Shown here: positions 1-8,051 of the stretch, piece by piece | Layout: each line of letters opens with the position of its first letter | How positions within the stretch are numbered: position 1 is the first letter of the stretch | From: Granulicella sp. L56 | GTDB taxonomy: Bacteria; Acidobacteriota; Terriglobia; Terriglobales; Acidobacteriaceae | Assembly (NCBI RefSeq): GCF_009765835.1 | Contig: NZ_LMUS01000001.1 | Location: 1,168,198-1,232,197, forward strand | Length of the DNA stretch: 64,000 nucleotides | Direction of reading: 5' to 3' | The notes under the pieces: model-generated | Seen by the model: only the letters and a program-made list of their open reading frames with translations | Told to the model about the DNA's origin: nothing | The model's database searches: none | Made by a program: the position numbers and the translations under genes

Positions 1-113
1 TTGCCCGGATAAGACTCGTCGGTAATCGTAGTGAATGCCTTTGCTTCATCCTTGTCCGTTGAAACAGTGGCCGTAACGCTATAGTTGGGGAATTTTTCGC
101 CAATTTGCAACAT
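1..113 (-). CDS. ahpC: AhpC-type peroxiredoxin, N-terminal fragment cut by the window edge
   Basis: Only the first 37 codons are inside the window. The translation begins MLQIGEKFPNYSVTATVSTD, the usual start of the bacterial AhpC (2-Cys peroxiredoxin) family, which reduces hydrogen peroxide and organic hydroperoxides in the cytosol. The catalytic cysteines lie outside the window, so they cannot be checked. The ATG at 111-113 is preceded by a good Shine-Dalgarno (AGGAG, reading leftward from about 126). An inverted repeat AGGTCT/AGACCT (143-148, 162-167) lies in the 102-bp gap to the upstream perR gene, which runs in the same direction. Regulation by that PerR is likely by analogy with Bacillus, but I see no clear second Per box here. 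Confidence 0.85.
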   Translation of the reverse strand, partial: MLQIGEKFPNYSVTATVSTDKDEAKAFTTITDESYPG

Positions 114-215
114 AGAAAGTAACTCCTTTTTGAGACAGTTCCAGGTCTTCCGCCCATCGGCAGACCTATTTAAAACAATTGCTGCTTCACTCTGACTTGC
201 CGGCCAGTTGCCGGC

Positions 216-638
216 CTATTGACACTTCGGACAGAGACCGATGACATCCACGGCGTACCGCTCCACCAGGAAGCCTCCCGGCAGACGGGTGCGCTTGGAC
301 ACCAGTCCCAACTCTCGTTCGCCTATATCGGTAATCGCTTTGCAATGCGAGCACACCATGTGATGGTGCGCCTCATTGTTCATCTCCACGCGCACGGAAC
401 CGTGGTGCATGCTCATCTTGCGAAAGACACCGCTCTCGACGAAGAGATGAATGTTTTTGTAAACGGTAGCCAGCGAGATCGCTGGAATCTTCTTCTTCAC
501 CCGGACATAGACTTCTTCCGGGCTGGGATGCCCACTCATCCCCTGCATGACTTCGTACAAGACCTGCCGCTGATGCGTCACGGCAATGCCATGCTCGCTA
601 CAAAGTTCACGAAACGTTTTGGAGGGCGCCACTTGCAC
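216..638 (-). CDS. perR: PerR, peroxide-sensing Fur-family repressor
   Basis: A 140-residue Fur-family protein: winged helix (about 10-75) followed by the dimerisation and metal domain. Numbering coincides with Bacillus subtilis PerR. The structural zinc cysteines are C96, C99, C136 and C139. The sensing-site residues H37, H91, H93 and D104 are all present. D104 is the residue usually taken to separate PerR from Fur. The fifth ligand, D85 in Bacillus, is E85 here. Family knowledge: Fe(II)-bound PerR is inactivated by peroxide through histidine oxidation. The start is GTG at 636-638, because a TAA stop lies immediately upstream in frame. The gene is followed by ahpC in the same direction and preceded by a long palindrome, fitting an autoregulated peroxide-response locus. 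Confidence 0.9.
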   Translation of the reverse strand: MQVAPSKTFRELCSEHGIAVTHQRQVLYEVMQGMSGHPSPEEVYVRVKKKIPAISLATVYKNIHLFVESGVFRKMSMHHGSVRVEMNNEAHHHMVCSHCKAITDIGERELGLVSKRTRLPGGFLVERYAVDVIGLCPKCQ

Positions 639-655
639 TTAACAAGTGTACCTCA

Positions 656-684
656 TATCAAACGATAATAGTTATCGTTTGATA
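656..684. promoter_or_regulatory. Per/Fur-box-like palindrome upstream of perR
   Basis: A perfect inverted repeat with 13-bp arms and a 3-bp centre (TAG), centred at 670. Its core, CGATAAT-A-GTTATCG (663-677), resembles the 7-1-7 Per box TTATAATnATTATAA at the inner ATAAT positions. It lies 18 bp upstream of the perR start codon and is AT-rich in a GC-rich genome. The inferred role is binding of PerR itself (autoregulation). Confidence 0.7.
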
Positions 685-723
685 GATTAATCTTTCCAAG
701 GATTATTATCTGTCAAAATTTCT

Positions 724-1167
724 TCAGTTTAGCCGCTCGCGCTCCGACTTCCCAAAGCCCTCATCGAGCGGTTTCCGCCCCGCGAAACCATCCTCCGGCT
801 CGTGCCAGTGCGTAATCGCATCCTCACCCAGCTTCCAGCAGAGCATGACCGTCTTGCCGTCCATCACACAGGGAAAATCGAGCAGCCCTTCGTCGAGGTC
901 CTGCACCTGCACCCCGATCGCTTCGATCTCGCCCAGCGTGTCGGCCGTCTCCTGCGCTGCCTTGTCGCGCTGCGCCCGTCGCTTGGCCGCGGTGGTTACA
1001 TCCACATGCATGCCGCCCGACAGAAAGATCCGGTAGCTCAACTGCTGCATCTCCGCCTCGAAGGCACCAGCGCGAAGTCCCGCGGCCTGCGCCTTGCGCA
1101 GCAGGGACTCCAGCACCCGCAACATCGTCTGCGCCTCGCCCAATGTAAATGTCTTACTCACGCCCAC
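724..1167 (-). CDS. DUF2203 family protein
   Basis: A 147-residue soluble protein that I recognise as DUF2203 from the C-terminal block with LDEGLLDFPC, VMLCWKLGED and ITHWHEPEDGFAGRKPL. The N-terminal half is helical and rich in Ala, Gln and Arg. It has no signal peptide or membrane segment. The biochemical function of the family is unknown to me. It is transcribed leftward just after nadA (6-bp gap), so the two are probably one transcript. The DFP...CWKLGE...WH segment is the conserved part; the preceding helices look like a coiled hairpin. Confidence 0.75.
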   Translation of the reverse strand: MGVSKTFTLGEAQTMLRVLESLLRKAQAAGLRAGAFEAEMQQLSYRIFLSGGMHVDVTTAAKRRAQRDKAAQETADTLGEIEAIGVQVQDLDEGLLDFPCVMDGKTVMLCWKLGEDAITHWHEPEDGFAGRKPLDEGFGKSERERLN

Positions 1168-1173
1168 CCTCTC

Positions 1174-2325
1174 TCACGAAACTTCCAGCATGCGGTCGAG
1201 CGCGACACGCGACCACTGCTTTACATCATCTTCCACCTTGATGCGATTCACCACACGCCCTTCGACGAGATTTTCCAGCGCCCACGCCAGATGCTGCGGC
1301 GAGATGCGATACATCGTCGTGCACAGGCAACCGGCATCGTCCAGCGTAATCACGCGCTTGCCAAGCGGAGCGAACCGCTTCGCCAGCCGGTTGACCAGGT
1401 GAATCTCCGTACCGACGGCAAAGCTCGCGCCTTCGGGAGCATCCTCGATGCACTTGATAATCCGCTCGGTCGAGCCAATCGCATCGGCCTTCTGGCAGAC
1501 CTCCCAGCGGCACTCGGGATGCACGATCACCTGCATCCCCGGCTCTTCCCGGCGCACGCGGTCGACATGCTCCGGCAGAAACCGCTGATGCACCGAGCAG
1601 TGTCCCTTCCACAAAATTACCTTCGCGGCTTTGAGCCGATCCGGCGAGAGACCGCCGTTGATCTGATAGGGGTCCCAGACCACCATCTGCTCACGCGGAA
1701 TGCCCATGGCAAACGCCGTATTGCGGCCCAGATGCTGGTCGGGCAGAAACAAAATCTTCCCCGCCCGCGCAAATGCCCACTCAAAGGCCCCACGAGCGTT
1801 CGAGGAGGTGCAGACCAATCCGCCCCGCTCTCCGCAAAAAGCCTTGATCGACGCAGCCGAATTCATATAAGTCAGAGGAATCAATCCGCCCGAAGCCTCA
1901 CTGGTCAATCCGGCGCGCTCCAGCGAATCGCAGCAATCTTCTACCTGGCCAATCTCGGCCATATCGGCCATCGAGCAGCCAGCGTTCAAATCCGGCAGGA
2001 TCACCTGCTGCCACAATTGAGCCAGAATGTCTGCCGTCTCCGCCATAAAGTGCACGCCGCAGAACAGCATGTACTTGGCATTGGTCTCCGCAGCAGCCTT
2101 GCTCAGCTTGTAGCTGTCGCCGGTATAGTCGGCAAACCGTATCACCTCGTCGCGCTGATAATGATGCCCCAGCAGAACCACGTCAGTGCCCAGAGTAGCC
2201 CGTGCCGCGGCGATTCGCGCATCCATCGTGTGATCAGGCTGCGAGAGATAGTGATCCAGAGAACACGTATCCGCAACACGCTCTGCCACGGCCGTTGCCG
2301 CGACCTCTTCCATGAGTCCGTTCAA
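1174..2325 (-). CDS. nadA: Quinolinate synthase NadA
   Basis: Condenses iminoaspartate with dihydroxyacetone phosphate to quinolinate, the second step of de novo NAD synthesis, using an oxygen-sensitive [4Fe-4S] cluster in the cytosol. The 383-residue chain is of the long NadA type. Candidate cluster cysteines are C89 (FCGVHFMAETA), C172 (VCTSSNARGA) and C333/C335 (AGCLCTTMYR). Other conserved blocks are LLGHHYQRDEV, SYKLSKAAAE and VHPEC. NadB and NadC are not in the window. The first ATG (2323-2325) is used here; an ATG at 2311-2313 (MEEVAA) is a possible alternative start. A DUF2203 gene follows after 6 bp. Confidence 0.95.
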   Translation of the reverse strand: MNGLMEEVAATAVAERVADTCSLDHYLSQPDHTMDARIAAARATLGTDVVLLGHHYQRDEVIRFADYTGDSYKLSKAAAETNAKYMLFCGVHFMAETADILAQLWQQVILPDLNAGCSMADMAEIGQVEDCCDSLERAGLTSEASGGLIPLTYMNSAASIKAFCGERGGLVCTSSNARGAFEWAFARAGKILFLPDQHLGRNTAFAMGIPREQMVVWDPYQINGGLSPDRLKAAKVILWKGHCSVHQRFLPEHVDRVRREEPGMQVIVHPECRWEVCQKADAIGSTERIIKCIEDAPEGASFAVGTEIHLVNRLAKRFAPLGKRVITLDDAGCLCTTMYRISPQHLAWALENLVEGRVVNRIKVEDDVKQWSRVALDRMLEVS

Positions 2326-2690
2326 TGTACTCCGCCTTCAGTCTCACGAGGTCGTTAGGGGTCGGCTGAAGCCGGCACCGTCCTTCGCCTCCGAGACGGG
2401 GATGTTGAAAGCATGAACTACCGAGGCTGCAGTGGATTCGCTAGGGGCGGCCCGTTTCAAACCGCCCTCCAACCCACGGGGGTGTTGCAACCCTTACTAC
2501 CTTTTGCTGCGCTCGCGGCCATCTTCGCCGCTCTTATTTCATTGGACGAAGGGCGCACTCAAAAGATGCATCTTTCGTCCTCAATTCAGCCCCGCAATCC
2601 GTCAGCCCTACTCCATTAATCTTACAACAGTGTCAATACAAGCCATCTATTTGTTACCCTCCAACGTAAGCCGTATCATGAGACTTACCT
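2326..2690. other. Intergenic region between nadA and tatA
   Basis: No gene that I can support. It separates the leftward nadA from the rightward tatA and must hold both promoters. A short open frame exists at 2413-2619, but its translation has no family features and no ribosome binding site. A GC-rich near-palindrome (GGGGCGG...CCGCCC, about 2445-2470) could form a hairpin. A promoter-like pair at the right end is listed separately. Confidence 0.5.
2651..2679 (+). promoter_or_regulatory. Putative sigma-70 promoter for tatA-tatC
   Basis: TTGTTA (2651-2656), a 17-bp spacer and TATCAT (2674-2679) match the housekeeping -35/-10 pattern. The -10 ends only 11 bp before the tatA ATG at 2691, so the predicted message would be leaderless or nearly so. 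This fits the absence of a Shine-Dalgarno before tatA. Prediction only. Confidence 0.35.
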
Positions 2691-3242
2691 ATGCCTAGCT
2701 TTCAGGACAGCGCACTCATCTTCGTTCTCGCCCTGATCCTCTTCGGCCCGAAGAAGCTGCCCGAACTCGCCCGCCAGTTGGGCAAGCTCATGGGCGAGTT
2801 CCGCCGTGCCTCGAACGAGTTCCGTATGCAGATGGAGGACGAGCTGCGCATGGCCGAACAGGCCGATCAGCAGAAGAAGATCGCCGCCATGGAAGCTGCT
2901 GCCCCCGTCACCCCTGCCATCACCGACGGCAGCGAAAACACCATCGCTCCTCCCCTCAGCGAAGACCCCATCGAAGAGCATCCCTACATGGATTCTTTCA
3001 AGGACGACTACTCGACCCCGAGCATCGAAACTGCAGTCGAACCCGTCTCCGAAGCCAACGCCGAACCGGCCCCCGAACCACTTCCCATCGCAACCTCAGG
3101 CGACCTCAACATCATGCCTCCATCGACCGGCCTTCCCGTAGCCAGCAGCTCTTCCATCTCGCAGGCCTTCAGCTCCATCCCGCGCGCACCGGAGCCGGTG
3201 CCCGTATCTGACCAGACGACCGAGGCCCCCGTTCATGGCTGA
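2691..3242 (+). CDS. tatA: TatA/TatB-type twin-arginine translocase subunit
   Basis: Pore or adaptor component of the Tat system, which exports folded proteins across the inner membrane. The N-terminus has one short membrane helix (about 7-19) followed by the family hallmark FGPKKLPELARQLGK and a charged amphipathic helix (to about 60). The rest, about 110 residues, is an acidic Pro/Ala/Ser-rich tail of low complexity. At 183 residues it is longer than typical TatA (about 60-90) and closer to TatB in length, so it may serve as TatB or do both jobs. Its stop overlaps the tatC start by 8 bp, indicating translational coupling. No clear Shine-Dalgarno precedes the ATG. Confidence 0.85.
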   Translation: MPSFQDSALIFVLALILFGPKKLPELARQLGKLMGEFRRASNEFRMQMEDELRMAEQADQQKKIAAMEAAAPVTPAITDGSENTIAPPLSEDPIEEHPYMDSFKDDYSTPSIETAVEPVSEANAEPAPEPLPIATSGDLNIMPPSTGLPVASSSSISQAFSSIPRAPEPVPVSDQTTEAPVHG

Positions 3243-4020
3243 TTTCGTCGATCGCGCCCGGGCCGCCGTCACCGATCGCGCAGAACTTCCCGGCATGAGC
3301 CTCATGGAGCATCTCGGCGAGCTGCGTACGCGCCTCATGCATTCTGCCGGCTATCTGCTCGTCGGCTTCGCCGTCGCCTACTTCTTTCACGAGCATCTCT
3401 ATGGCTGGGTGCAGCAGCCGCTCACCAATCTCCACCTCCAGCTTAACTTCACGCATCCCACCGACGGCCTGAACCTCTATCTCAAGGTGGCCTTTCTCGG
3501 CGGAGCCATCCTCGCCTCGCCTTTCATCCTCTATCAGGTCTGGCTCTTCATCTCGCCCGGCATGTACGCCAACGAGAAACGTTACGTCATCCCCTTCATG
3601 GCCGCAACCATCGGCCTCTTCTTCATCGGAGCATGGTTCGGTTATCGCTGGGTCCTTCCCGGCGCGCTCAAAGTCCTCATCCTCGACTTCGGCAAAGACT
3701 TCCACCCCATCATCACCATCGAGGACTACACCGGCTTCTTCCTCGCCATCATTCTCGGCCTGGGCATCACCTTCGAACTGCCCATCCTCATCTTCTTCCT
3801 CGCACTCTTCGGTATCGTCGACGCCAAATTTCTCGTCAAACACTTCCGTTACGCCATCCTCATCATCTTCCTCATCGCGGCCATCATCTGCCCCATGCCC
3901 GACCCGTACAGCATGTGCCTCTTCGCCGCTCCTATGCTTGCGCTCTACTTTGTCGGCGTCGGCGTAGCCTTCTTCGTCCACCCGGCCCGCCGCAAAGCCA
4001 AGGAACTCAAGCCCTCATGA
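3235..4020 (+). CDS. tatC: Sec-independent protein translocase TatC
   Basis: The 261-residue multispanning inner-membrane core of the Tat translocase, which recognises twin-arginine signal peptides. The cytoplasmic N-terminal signature MSLMEHLGELRTRL (21-34) is clear, followed by six predicted membrane helices. The conserved periplasmic/cytoplasmic loop containing PFILYQVWLFISPGMYANEK and the late segment ICPMPDPYSMCLFAAPM are typical of TatC. It begins inside the tatA coding region (8-bp overlap) and ends ATGA-overlapped with the following M28 peptidase gene, so the three genes are probably co-translated. Confidence 0.95.
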   Translation: MADFVDRARAAVTDRAELPGMSLMEHLGELRTRLMHSAGYLLVGFAVAYFFHEHLYGWVQQPLTNLHLQLNFTHPTDGLNLYLKVAFLGGAILASPFILYQVWLFISPGMYANEKRYVIPFMAATIGLFFIGAWFGYRWVLPGALKVLILDFGKDFHPIITIEDYTGFFLAIILGLGITFELPILIFFLALFGIVDAKFLVKHFRYAILIIFLIAAIICPMPDPYSMCLFAAPMLALYFVGVGVAFFVHPARRKAKELKPS

Positions 4021-4997
4021 CCTCTGCCGCATTGGTAAACGTCTGTCATCCTGAGCGAAGCGCAGCGAAGTCGAAGGATCTGCGGTTGCTTCTGCCCTTG
4101 CTTGTTCTTCTCCTCGCAGCCGCCAAAGCTCCGGCAGAAGCCCCGGCACGCTTCAACGGACAAGCAGCCTTCGCCCTCACGCAGCAGTTCCTTAACGTAG
4201 CGCCCAAGCGTTACATCGGCTCCCCCGGCCACGCCAAAGCCGAAGCCTTCATCAAAGACCACTTCAAACCCGAGATCGCCAAGGGCCACTTCGAGACCGA
4301 TAGCTTTACCGCCAGCACCCCCGCCGGCCTGATGGACATGCGCAACTACATCGTCCGCTATCCCGGCAAAAAGGACGGCGTCATCGTCCTCGCCAGCCAC
4401 TACGAGACCAACTACCCGCTGCGCGACATCGGCTTCGTCGGCGCCAACGACGGCGCCTGCACCTCTGCCCTGCTCATCGAGATCGGCAACTACCTCCGCA
4501 CTCATCCGCCGCAGGGCTACAGTGTCTGGCTGGTCTTCGACGACGGCGAAGAGGCCGTCCAGTCATGGTCCGACTCCGACTCCCTCTATGGCACTCGCCA
4601 CCTCGCCGCTAAATGGTCGCAGGATGGCACCCTCAAGAAGATCAAGGCCTTTATGGTCGCTGACATGATCGGCGACAAAGACCTCAATATAGACAAGGAC
4701 CAGAACTCAACTCCCTGGCTCCTCGACATGCTCAAGCAGGCGGCAAAAAATACCGGCCACTCCAGCTACGTCTTCAAAAACGAGACCGCCGTGCAGGATG
4801 ACCATCTCCCCTTCCAGCAGCGCGGTGTCCCCGTCCTCGACATCATCGACATCGACTACGGTCCCCACACCATGACTCTGCCCGACGGCTACCACCACAC
4901 CGCCTTCGACACCATCGACAAGATCAGCGCACACTCGCTCCAGATTGCAGGCGACCTCTTCCTAGAGATGATCCGCCTGATCGACCAGCACAGCTAG
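4017..4997 (+). CDS. M28-family zinc aminopeptidase / glutaminyl cyclase-like, exported
   Basis: A 326-residue exported hydrolase of the peptidase M28 / glutaminyl-peptide cyclotransferase fold. Zinc ligands can be placed in SHYET (H128), GANDGA (D145), DDGEEA (E178/E179), VADMIGD (D216) and GYHHTAFDT (H294). The start chosen, ATG at 4017, overlaps the tatC stop (ATGA). A longer open frame begins upstream at 3633, but it runs through tatC in another frame. Residues 10-21 (CHPERSAAKSKD) are encoded by a dispersed repeat (4044-4087) and form the charged n-region before the hydrophobic core LRLLLPLLVLLLAAA. It follows TatC directly, but no twin-arginine motif is visible, so Sec export is more likely. 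Confidence 0.8.
   Translation: MTSAALVNVCHPERSAAKSKDLRLLLPLLVLLLAAAKAPAEAPARFNGQAAFALTQQFLNVAPKRYIGSPGHAKAEAFIKDHFKPEIAKGHFETDSFTASTPAGLMDMRNYIVRYPGKKDGVIVLASHYETNYPLRDIGFVGANDGACTSALLIEIGNYLRTHPPQGYSVWLVFDDGEEAVQSWSDSDSLYGTRHLAAKWSQDGTLKKIKAFMVADMIGDKDLNIDKDQNSTPWLLDMLKQAAKNTGHSSYVFKNETAVQDDHLPFQQRGVPVLDIIDIDYGPHTMTLPDGYHHTAFDTIDKISAHSLQIAGDLFLEMIRLIDQHS
4044..4087 (+). repeat. Dispersed repeat family B, copy 1 (inside the M28 gene)
   Basis: About 44 bp beginning TGTCATCCTGAGCG and ending AAGGATCTGCGG. A second, variant copy lies in non-coding DNA at 9860-9900. ATCCT and AGGAT can pair around a GC-rich middle. This copy is translated as part of the signal peptide n-region of the M28 protein. 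Confidence 0.75.
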
Positions 4998-5094
4998 AAC
5001 CGTGCGGCATGTTGCCATGTATCGCAGTGTCGATGTTGACTTTATCTCCTGATCGCCTCATCGGCGGCCATAGTCTGCATCTACAATTGCCCGC

Positions 5095-6132
5095 ATGCGT
5101 CTATCCTTCCTTATGCCGCTTCTTCTTACCAGCCTCGTAGCGCAAGCACAGCCCTGGGCCATCGCCATCCACGGTGGCGCGGGCGAGTCGGAGTGGAAGC
5201 ACATGGACACGGCGACTGCATCGGCCTATCACGCCTCACTGGCCAGGGCGCTCGCGGCAGGCTCCGCCGTGCTGGCCCGTCACGGCTCCGCTCTCGATGC
5301 CGTGGAAGCATCTGTGGAAGTCTTGGAAGATGATCCCCTCTTTAACGCCGGTCGGGGATCAGCCTTTGCCGCCGACGGCACCAACGAGATGGACGCCGCG
5401 TTGATGAATGGCGCAACGCTCGAAGCCGGTTCCGTAGCGAGCATTCACTTTACGCGACATCCTATCGCACTGGCTCGCGCTGTCATGGAGCACACACCCT
5501 ACGTCATGATGGTGGGCTCAGGAGCCGATGCCTTCTCCCGCGCGCAAGGCTTACAACAGGAACCCCCCGCATTCTTCTTCACCGAAATGCGCTGGCAGGA
5601 GTTTGCCGACGTGATGCGTACGAGTGGCCGCGCTGTGCCCCCTCACCCCGCCGGCACGCCGCCGCCTCAAGGAAGCGGCCATGCGGCGCTCTCCGGACTC
5701 GACCCTCACATCTTCTCGCACCGCTTTGGCACCGTGGGAGCGGTTGCGCGCGATGTGCAAGGGCATCTCGCTGCTGCTACTTCAACCGGGGGCATGCAGG
5801 GCAAGCTCCCTGGACGCGTGGGAGACTCGCCGATCATCGGCGCGGGTACCTATGCGAGCGACCGTTCCTGCGCAGTCTCGGGCACCGGGGTTGGGGAGTA
5901 CTTCATTCGGCTCACGCTGGCGCGTCAGGTCGGTACGCTGGTGGAACAAGGCAAGACGCTACAGCAGGCCGCTGACCAGATGATCCACACCGAACTGCCC
6001 GCGCTCAAAGGCGGCGAAGGCGGCGTGATCGTGCTGGGCCGTACGGGCGAGCCGGTCTGGAGCAACAATACGGTCGGGATCTTCCATGCACAGCAGGTCG
6101 AAGGCAGCGCAGCAACAGTCTGGGTGAAGTAG
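5095..6132 (+). CDS. iaaA: Isoaspartyl peptidase / L-asparaginase (type 2), exported
   Basis: An Ntn-hydrolase that removes isoaspartyl residues from peptides or deamidates asparagine. It is made as a precursor that cleaves itself into alpha and beta subunits. Residues 1-19 are a signal peptide (LLLTSLVAQAQP). The fold begins at AIAIHGGAG (22-30). The cleavage and nucleophile site is HRFGTVGAVA with T213. Later blocks GVGEYFIR and GGVIVLGRTGEPVWSNNT are conserved. The linker before T213 (about 178-205, Pro/Gly-rich) is the region normally cut or disordered. The gene stands alone and ends at a strong hairpin shared with the convergent neighbour. Confidence 0.9.
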   Translation: MRLSFLMPLLLTSLVAQAQPWAIAIHGGAGESEWKHMDTATASAYHASLARALAAGSAVLARHGSALDAVEASVEVLEDDPLFNAGRGSAFAADGTNEMDAALMNGATLEAGSVASIHFTRHPIALARAVMEHTPYVMMVGSGADAFSRAQGLQQEPPAFFFTEMRWQEFADVMRTSGRAVPPHPAGTPPPQGSGHAALSGLDPHIFSHRFGTVGAVARDVQGHLAAATSTGGMQGKLPGRVGDSPIIGAGTYASDRSCAVSGTGVGEYFIRLTLARQVGTLVEQGKTLQQAADQMIHTELPALKGGEGGVIVLGRTGEPVWSNNTVGIFHAQQVEGSAATVWVK

Positions 6133-6154
6133 TTTCAACCATCCATTAAATAAC

Positions 6155-6184
6155 AGCGGCGGCACAAGCCTCTGTGCCGCCGCT
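6155..6184. terminator. Bidirectional intrinsic terminator
   Basis: Perfect 12-bp inverted repeat AGCGGCGGCACA / TGTGCCGCCGCT with a 6-nt loop, between two convergent genes (isoaspartyl peptidase and the DUF3761-like gene). Pyrimidine-rich sequence (CTCTTCT) follows on the plus strand. TTATTTAA follows on the minus strand. Confidence 0.75.
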
Positions 6185-6206
6185 CTCTTCTAACCAGGCC
6201 CAATCT

Positions 6207-6701
6207 CTATTTGTTGCAGGCATTTCCATGGTCGGCGCGCGCGCCCGAAGCCTTTGCATCCGCCTCAGACATATACTTCCCTTCCTTGGTCTTGCCGTAG
6301 TACTTCGTTCCCGAGCAGTGATAGACCTTCGACAAGGTATTCACCCAGACCATCCCCGGTCCGCCGCCTGCCGCCTGCTGCATCGTAGCTGCTGACTGTT
6401 TCGGAGCCTTGGCCGGAGCAGCCGTCATTGGAACCGGTGCCGCCGCCGGTGCAGTTGACTTCATCGCCATCGGAGCCGGGGCAACAGCCGGGGATGCCTG
6501 CTTGGCCGAAGTCGGTGCAGCCGACGCCGCCAACCACGTCTGAATTCCCTTATGCCCTCGGCAAGCGCCGCTTTTGCTCGCAGCCGTCGTGTACGTTCCG
6601 TCCTTGCACTGCCCAGTCGATCCCGCAGGCGCCTGTGCCAGAGCCACATTTACGGCAAGCAGCCCTGCCGCAACCGCCAACAACCGAGTACATATCCTCA
6701 T
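6207..6701 (-). CDS. Exported DUF3761-like small protein
   Basis: 164 residues with an N-terminal signal peptide ending near NVALAQA. Two Cys-containing modules flank an Ala/Pro-rich linker of about 60 residues. The N-terminal module CKDGTYTTAASKSGACRGHK resembles DUF3761. The C-terminal module (GMVWVNTLSKVYHC ... YGKTKEGKYMSEADAKASG) resembles a short domain found at the end of many small exported proteins in soil bacteria. The start at 6699-6701 is preferred over an upstream in-frame ATG because a clear AGGAG Shine-Dalgarno precedes it and the signal peptide starts directly. Function unknown; likely a periplasmic or secreted structural protein. Confidence 0.7.
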   Translation of the reverse strand: MRICTRLLAVAAGLLAVNVALAQAPAGSTGQCKDGTYTTAASKSGACRGHKGIQTWLAASAAPTSAKQASPAVAPAPMAMKSTAPAAAPVPMTAAPAKAPKQSAATMQQAAGGGPGMVWVNTLSKVYHCSGTKYYGKTKEGKYMSEADAKASGARADHGNACNK

Positions 6702-6888
6702 AAATTCTCCTGAGACTAACGAGATCACTAACTTCTGCCGAAATACGGACTTATGCTACGCCAACCCGGAAAACCTGTCATCACGATTTCTATTCCCACC
6801 TCACCCAAACGGTGCAGCCCCTCCCCCTTTTCGGGGATAGCAGCCCTTCAACCCCCGCTCCTACTCTCAAAATCAACGAGGTAGTACC

Positions 6889-7074
6889 ATGCACGCGCCT
6901 ACGCTCCACTCGACCTACGACAACGCCGCCACCCCGCACCGGGCCTCGGCAGCCGATTTTCTGCTGACTCACCCCCTGCTTCCCGTCCTCCGCGGCGTGT
7001 TCTTTTCCTCACTTCTGTGGATCTTTCTGGCCCTGGCCGTCTACGGCGTCTATGCCCTCATCGTCGCCCATTAG
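6889..7074 (+). CDS. Small single-span membrane protein
   Basis: 61 residues: a hydrophilic N-terminus of about 35 residues, then one strongly hydrophobic segment (FFSSLLWIFLALAVYGVYALIV) to the C-terminus. GAGGTAG precedes the ATG, a plausible ribosome binding site. I do not recognise a family. It lies just upstream of terC in the same direction with a 50-bp gap, so it may share a transcript with it. Confidence 0.5.
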   Translation: MHAPTLHSTYDNAATPHRASAADFLLTHPLLPVLRGVFFSSLLWIFLALAVYGVYALIVAH

Positions 7075-7124
7075 CTAAATCGATATGCGCTCAGTAGCAG
7101 CCTCGCGATAGCATCGTAAGACAG

Positions 7125-8051
7125 ATGCCCGCTGCCACCCCCATCAGCCACTGGATCGGCTTCCACCTTTTTCTCCTCGTCCTGCTCGCGTTCGAGTTCT
7201 TCTACACGCGCCGCCGCACCTCCGCGCCTTCGCCGGCCAAGGCCCACCGCAACGCCGTCGTCTCGACCGTCCTGTGGATCGCCGCCGCCCTCGCTTTTGC
7301 CGTCTTCGTTTTCTATAGCCTCGGCAGCGAGTCCGCCGTCCAATACCTCGCCGGGTACGCCATCGAAGAGTCGCTCTCCATCGACAACCTCTTCGTCTTC
7401 CTTCTCCTCTTCCGCCTCTTCCAGATCCAGCCGCTCAAGCAGCCCCGCGTCCTCTTCTGGGGAGTCCTCGGCGCCATCCTCATGCGCGGGGCCTTCATCG
7501 CGGCCGGGCTAGGTCTCCTCAACCGCTTCGCCTGGATCAGCTACGTCTTCGCCGCCATCCTGCTCGTCGCCGCCATCCGCCTCGTCATACCGTCGTCTCA
7601 CAGCGAGGAGACCCCAGTCTGGATACGCTGGCTCTCCAAAGTCCACCCCGTCAGCCTCACCCAGGACCACTTCTTCGTCATCGAGGACAACCGCCGCATG
7701 GCCACCGTCCTCTTCCTCGCGCTGGTCGCCATCGAGCTGGCCGACGTCGTCTTCGCCCTCGACTCCATCCCTGCCGTCCTCTCCATCACCCGCCATCCCT
7801 TCCTCGCCTATACCTCGAACATCATGGCGGTCATGGGCCTACGCTCGCTCTACTTCCTGCTCGTCCACTTCCTCGCCAAGCTGCGCTTCCTCCACTACGG
7901 CCTTGCCGCCGTGCTCGCCTTCGCCGCGCTCAAGATGCTCTCCGGCCACTGGATCGAGATCGGGCCTCTGCTCTCGCTCGGCGTGATCGTCGCTCTGCTC
8001 GCCATCACGGTCACGGCCTCGCTCCTCGCCAAGCCATCAGCGCAAGCGTAA
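7125..8051 (+). CDS. TerC-family integral membrane protein
   Basis: 308 residues with about eight membrane helices. TerC family landmarks are present: the acidic intramembrane segment EESLSIDNLFVFLLLF, the mid-protein RAAFI-like RGAFIAAG, and ELADVVFALDSIPAVLSIT with acidic residues inside a helix, followed by SNIMAVMGLRSLYFLL. Family members (TerC, Alx) are linked to tellurite resistance and manganese export, probably as metal transporters working during co-translocational metalation. I see no yybP-ykoY-like leader in the short upstream gap. Substrate not determinable from sequence. Confidence 0.9.
   Translation: MPAATPISHWIGFHLFLLVLLAFEFFYTRRRTSAPSPAKAHRNAVVSTVLWIAAALAFAVFVFYSLGSESAVQYLAGYAIEESLSIDNLFVFLLLFRLFQIQPLKQPRVLFWGVLGAILMRGAFIAAGLGLLNRFAWISYVFAAILLVAAIRLVIPSSHSEETPVWIRWLSKVHPVSLTQDHFFVIEDNRRMATVLFLALVAIELADVVFALDSIPAVLSITRHPFLAYTSNIMAVMGLRSLYFLLVHFLAKLRFLHYGLAAVLAFAALKMLSGHWIEIGPLLSLGVIVALLAITVTASLLAKPSAQA

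Noticed and set aside
802..2358. Long rightward open frame opposite nadA and the DUF2203 gene
   Set aside because: Antisense to two well-recognised genes. The His/Arg/Leu-rich translation has no family feature and is what a GC-rich gene gives on its other strand.
2413..2698. Two short frames between nadA and tatA
   Set aside because: No ribosome binding site, no homology recalled, and they run over a probable promoter.
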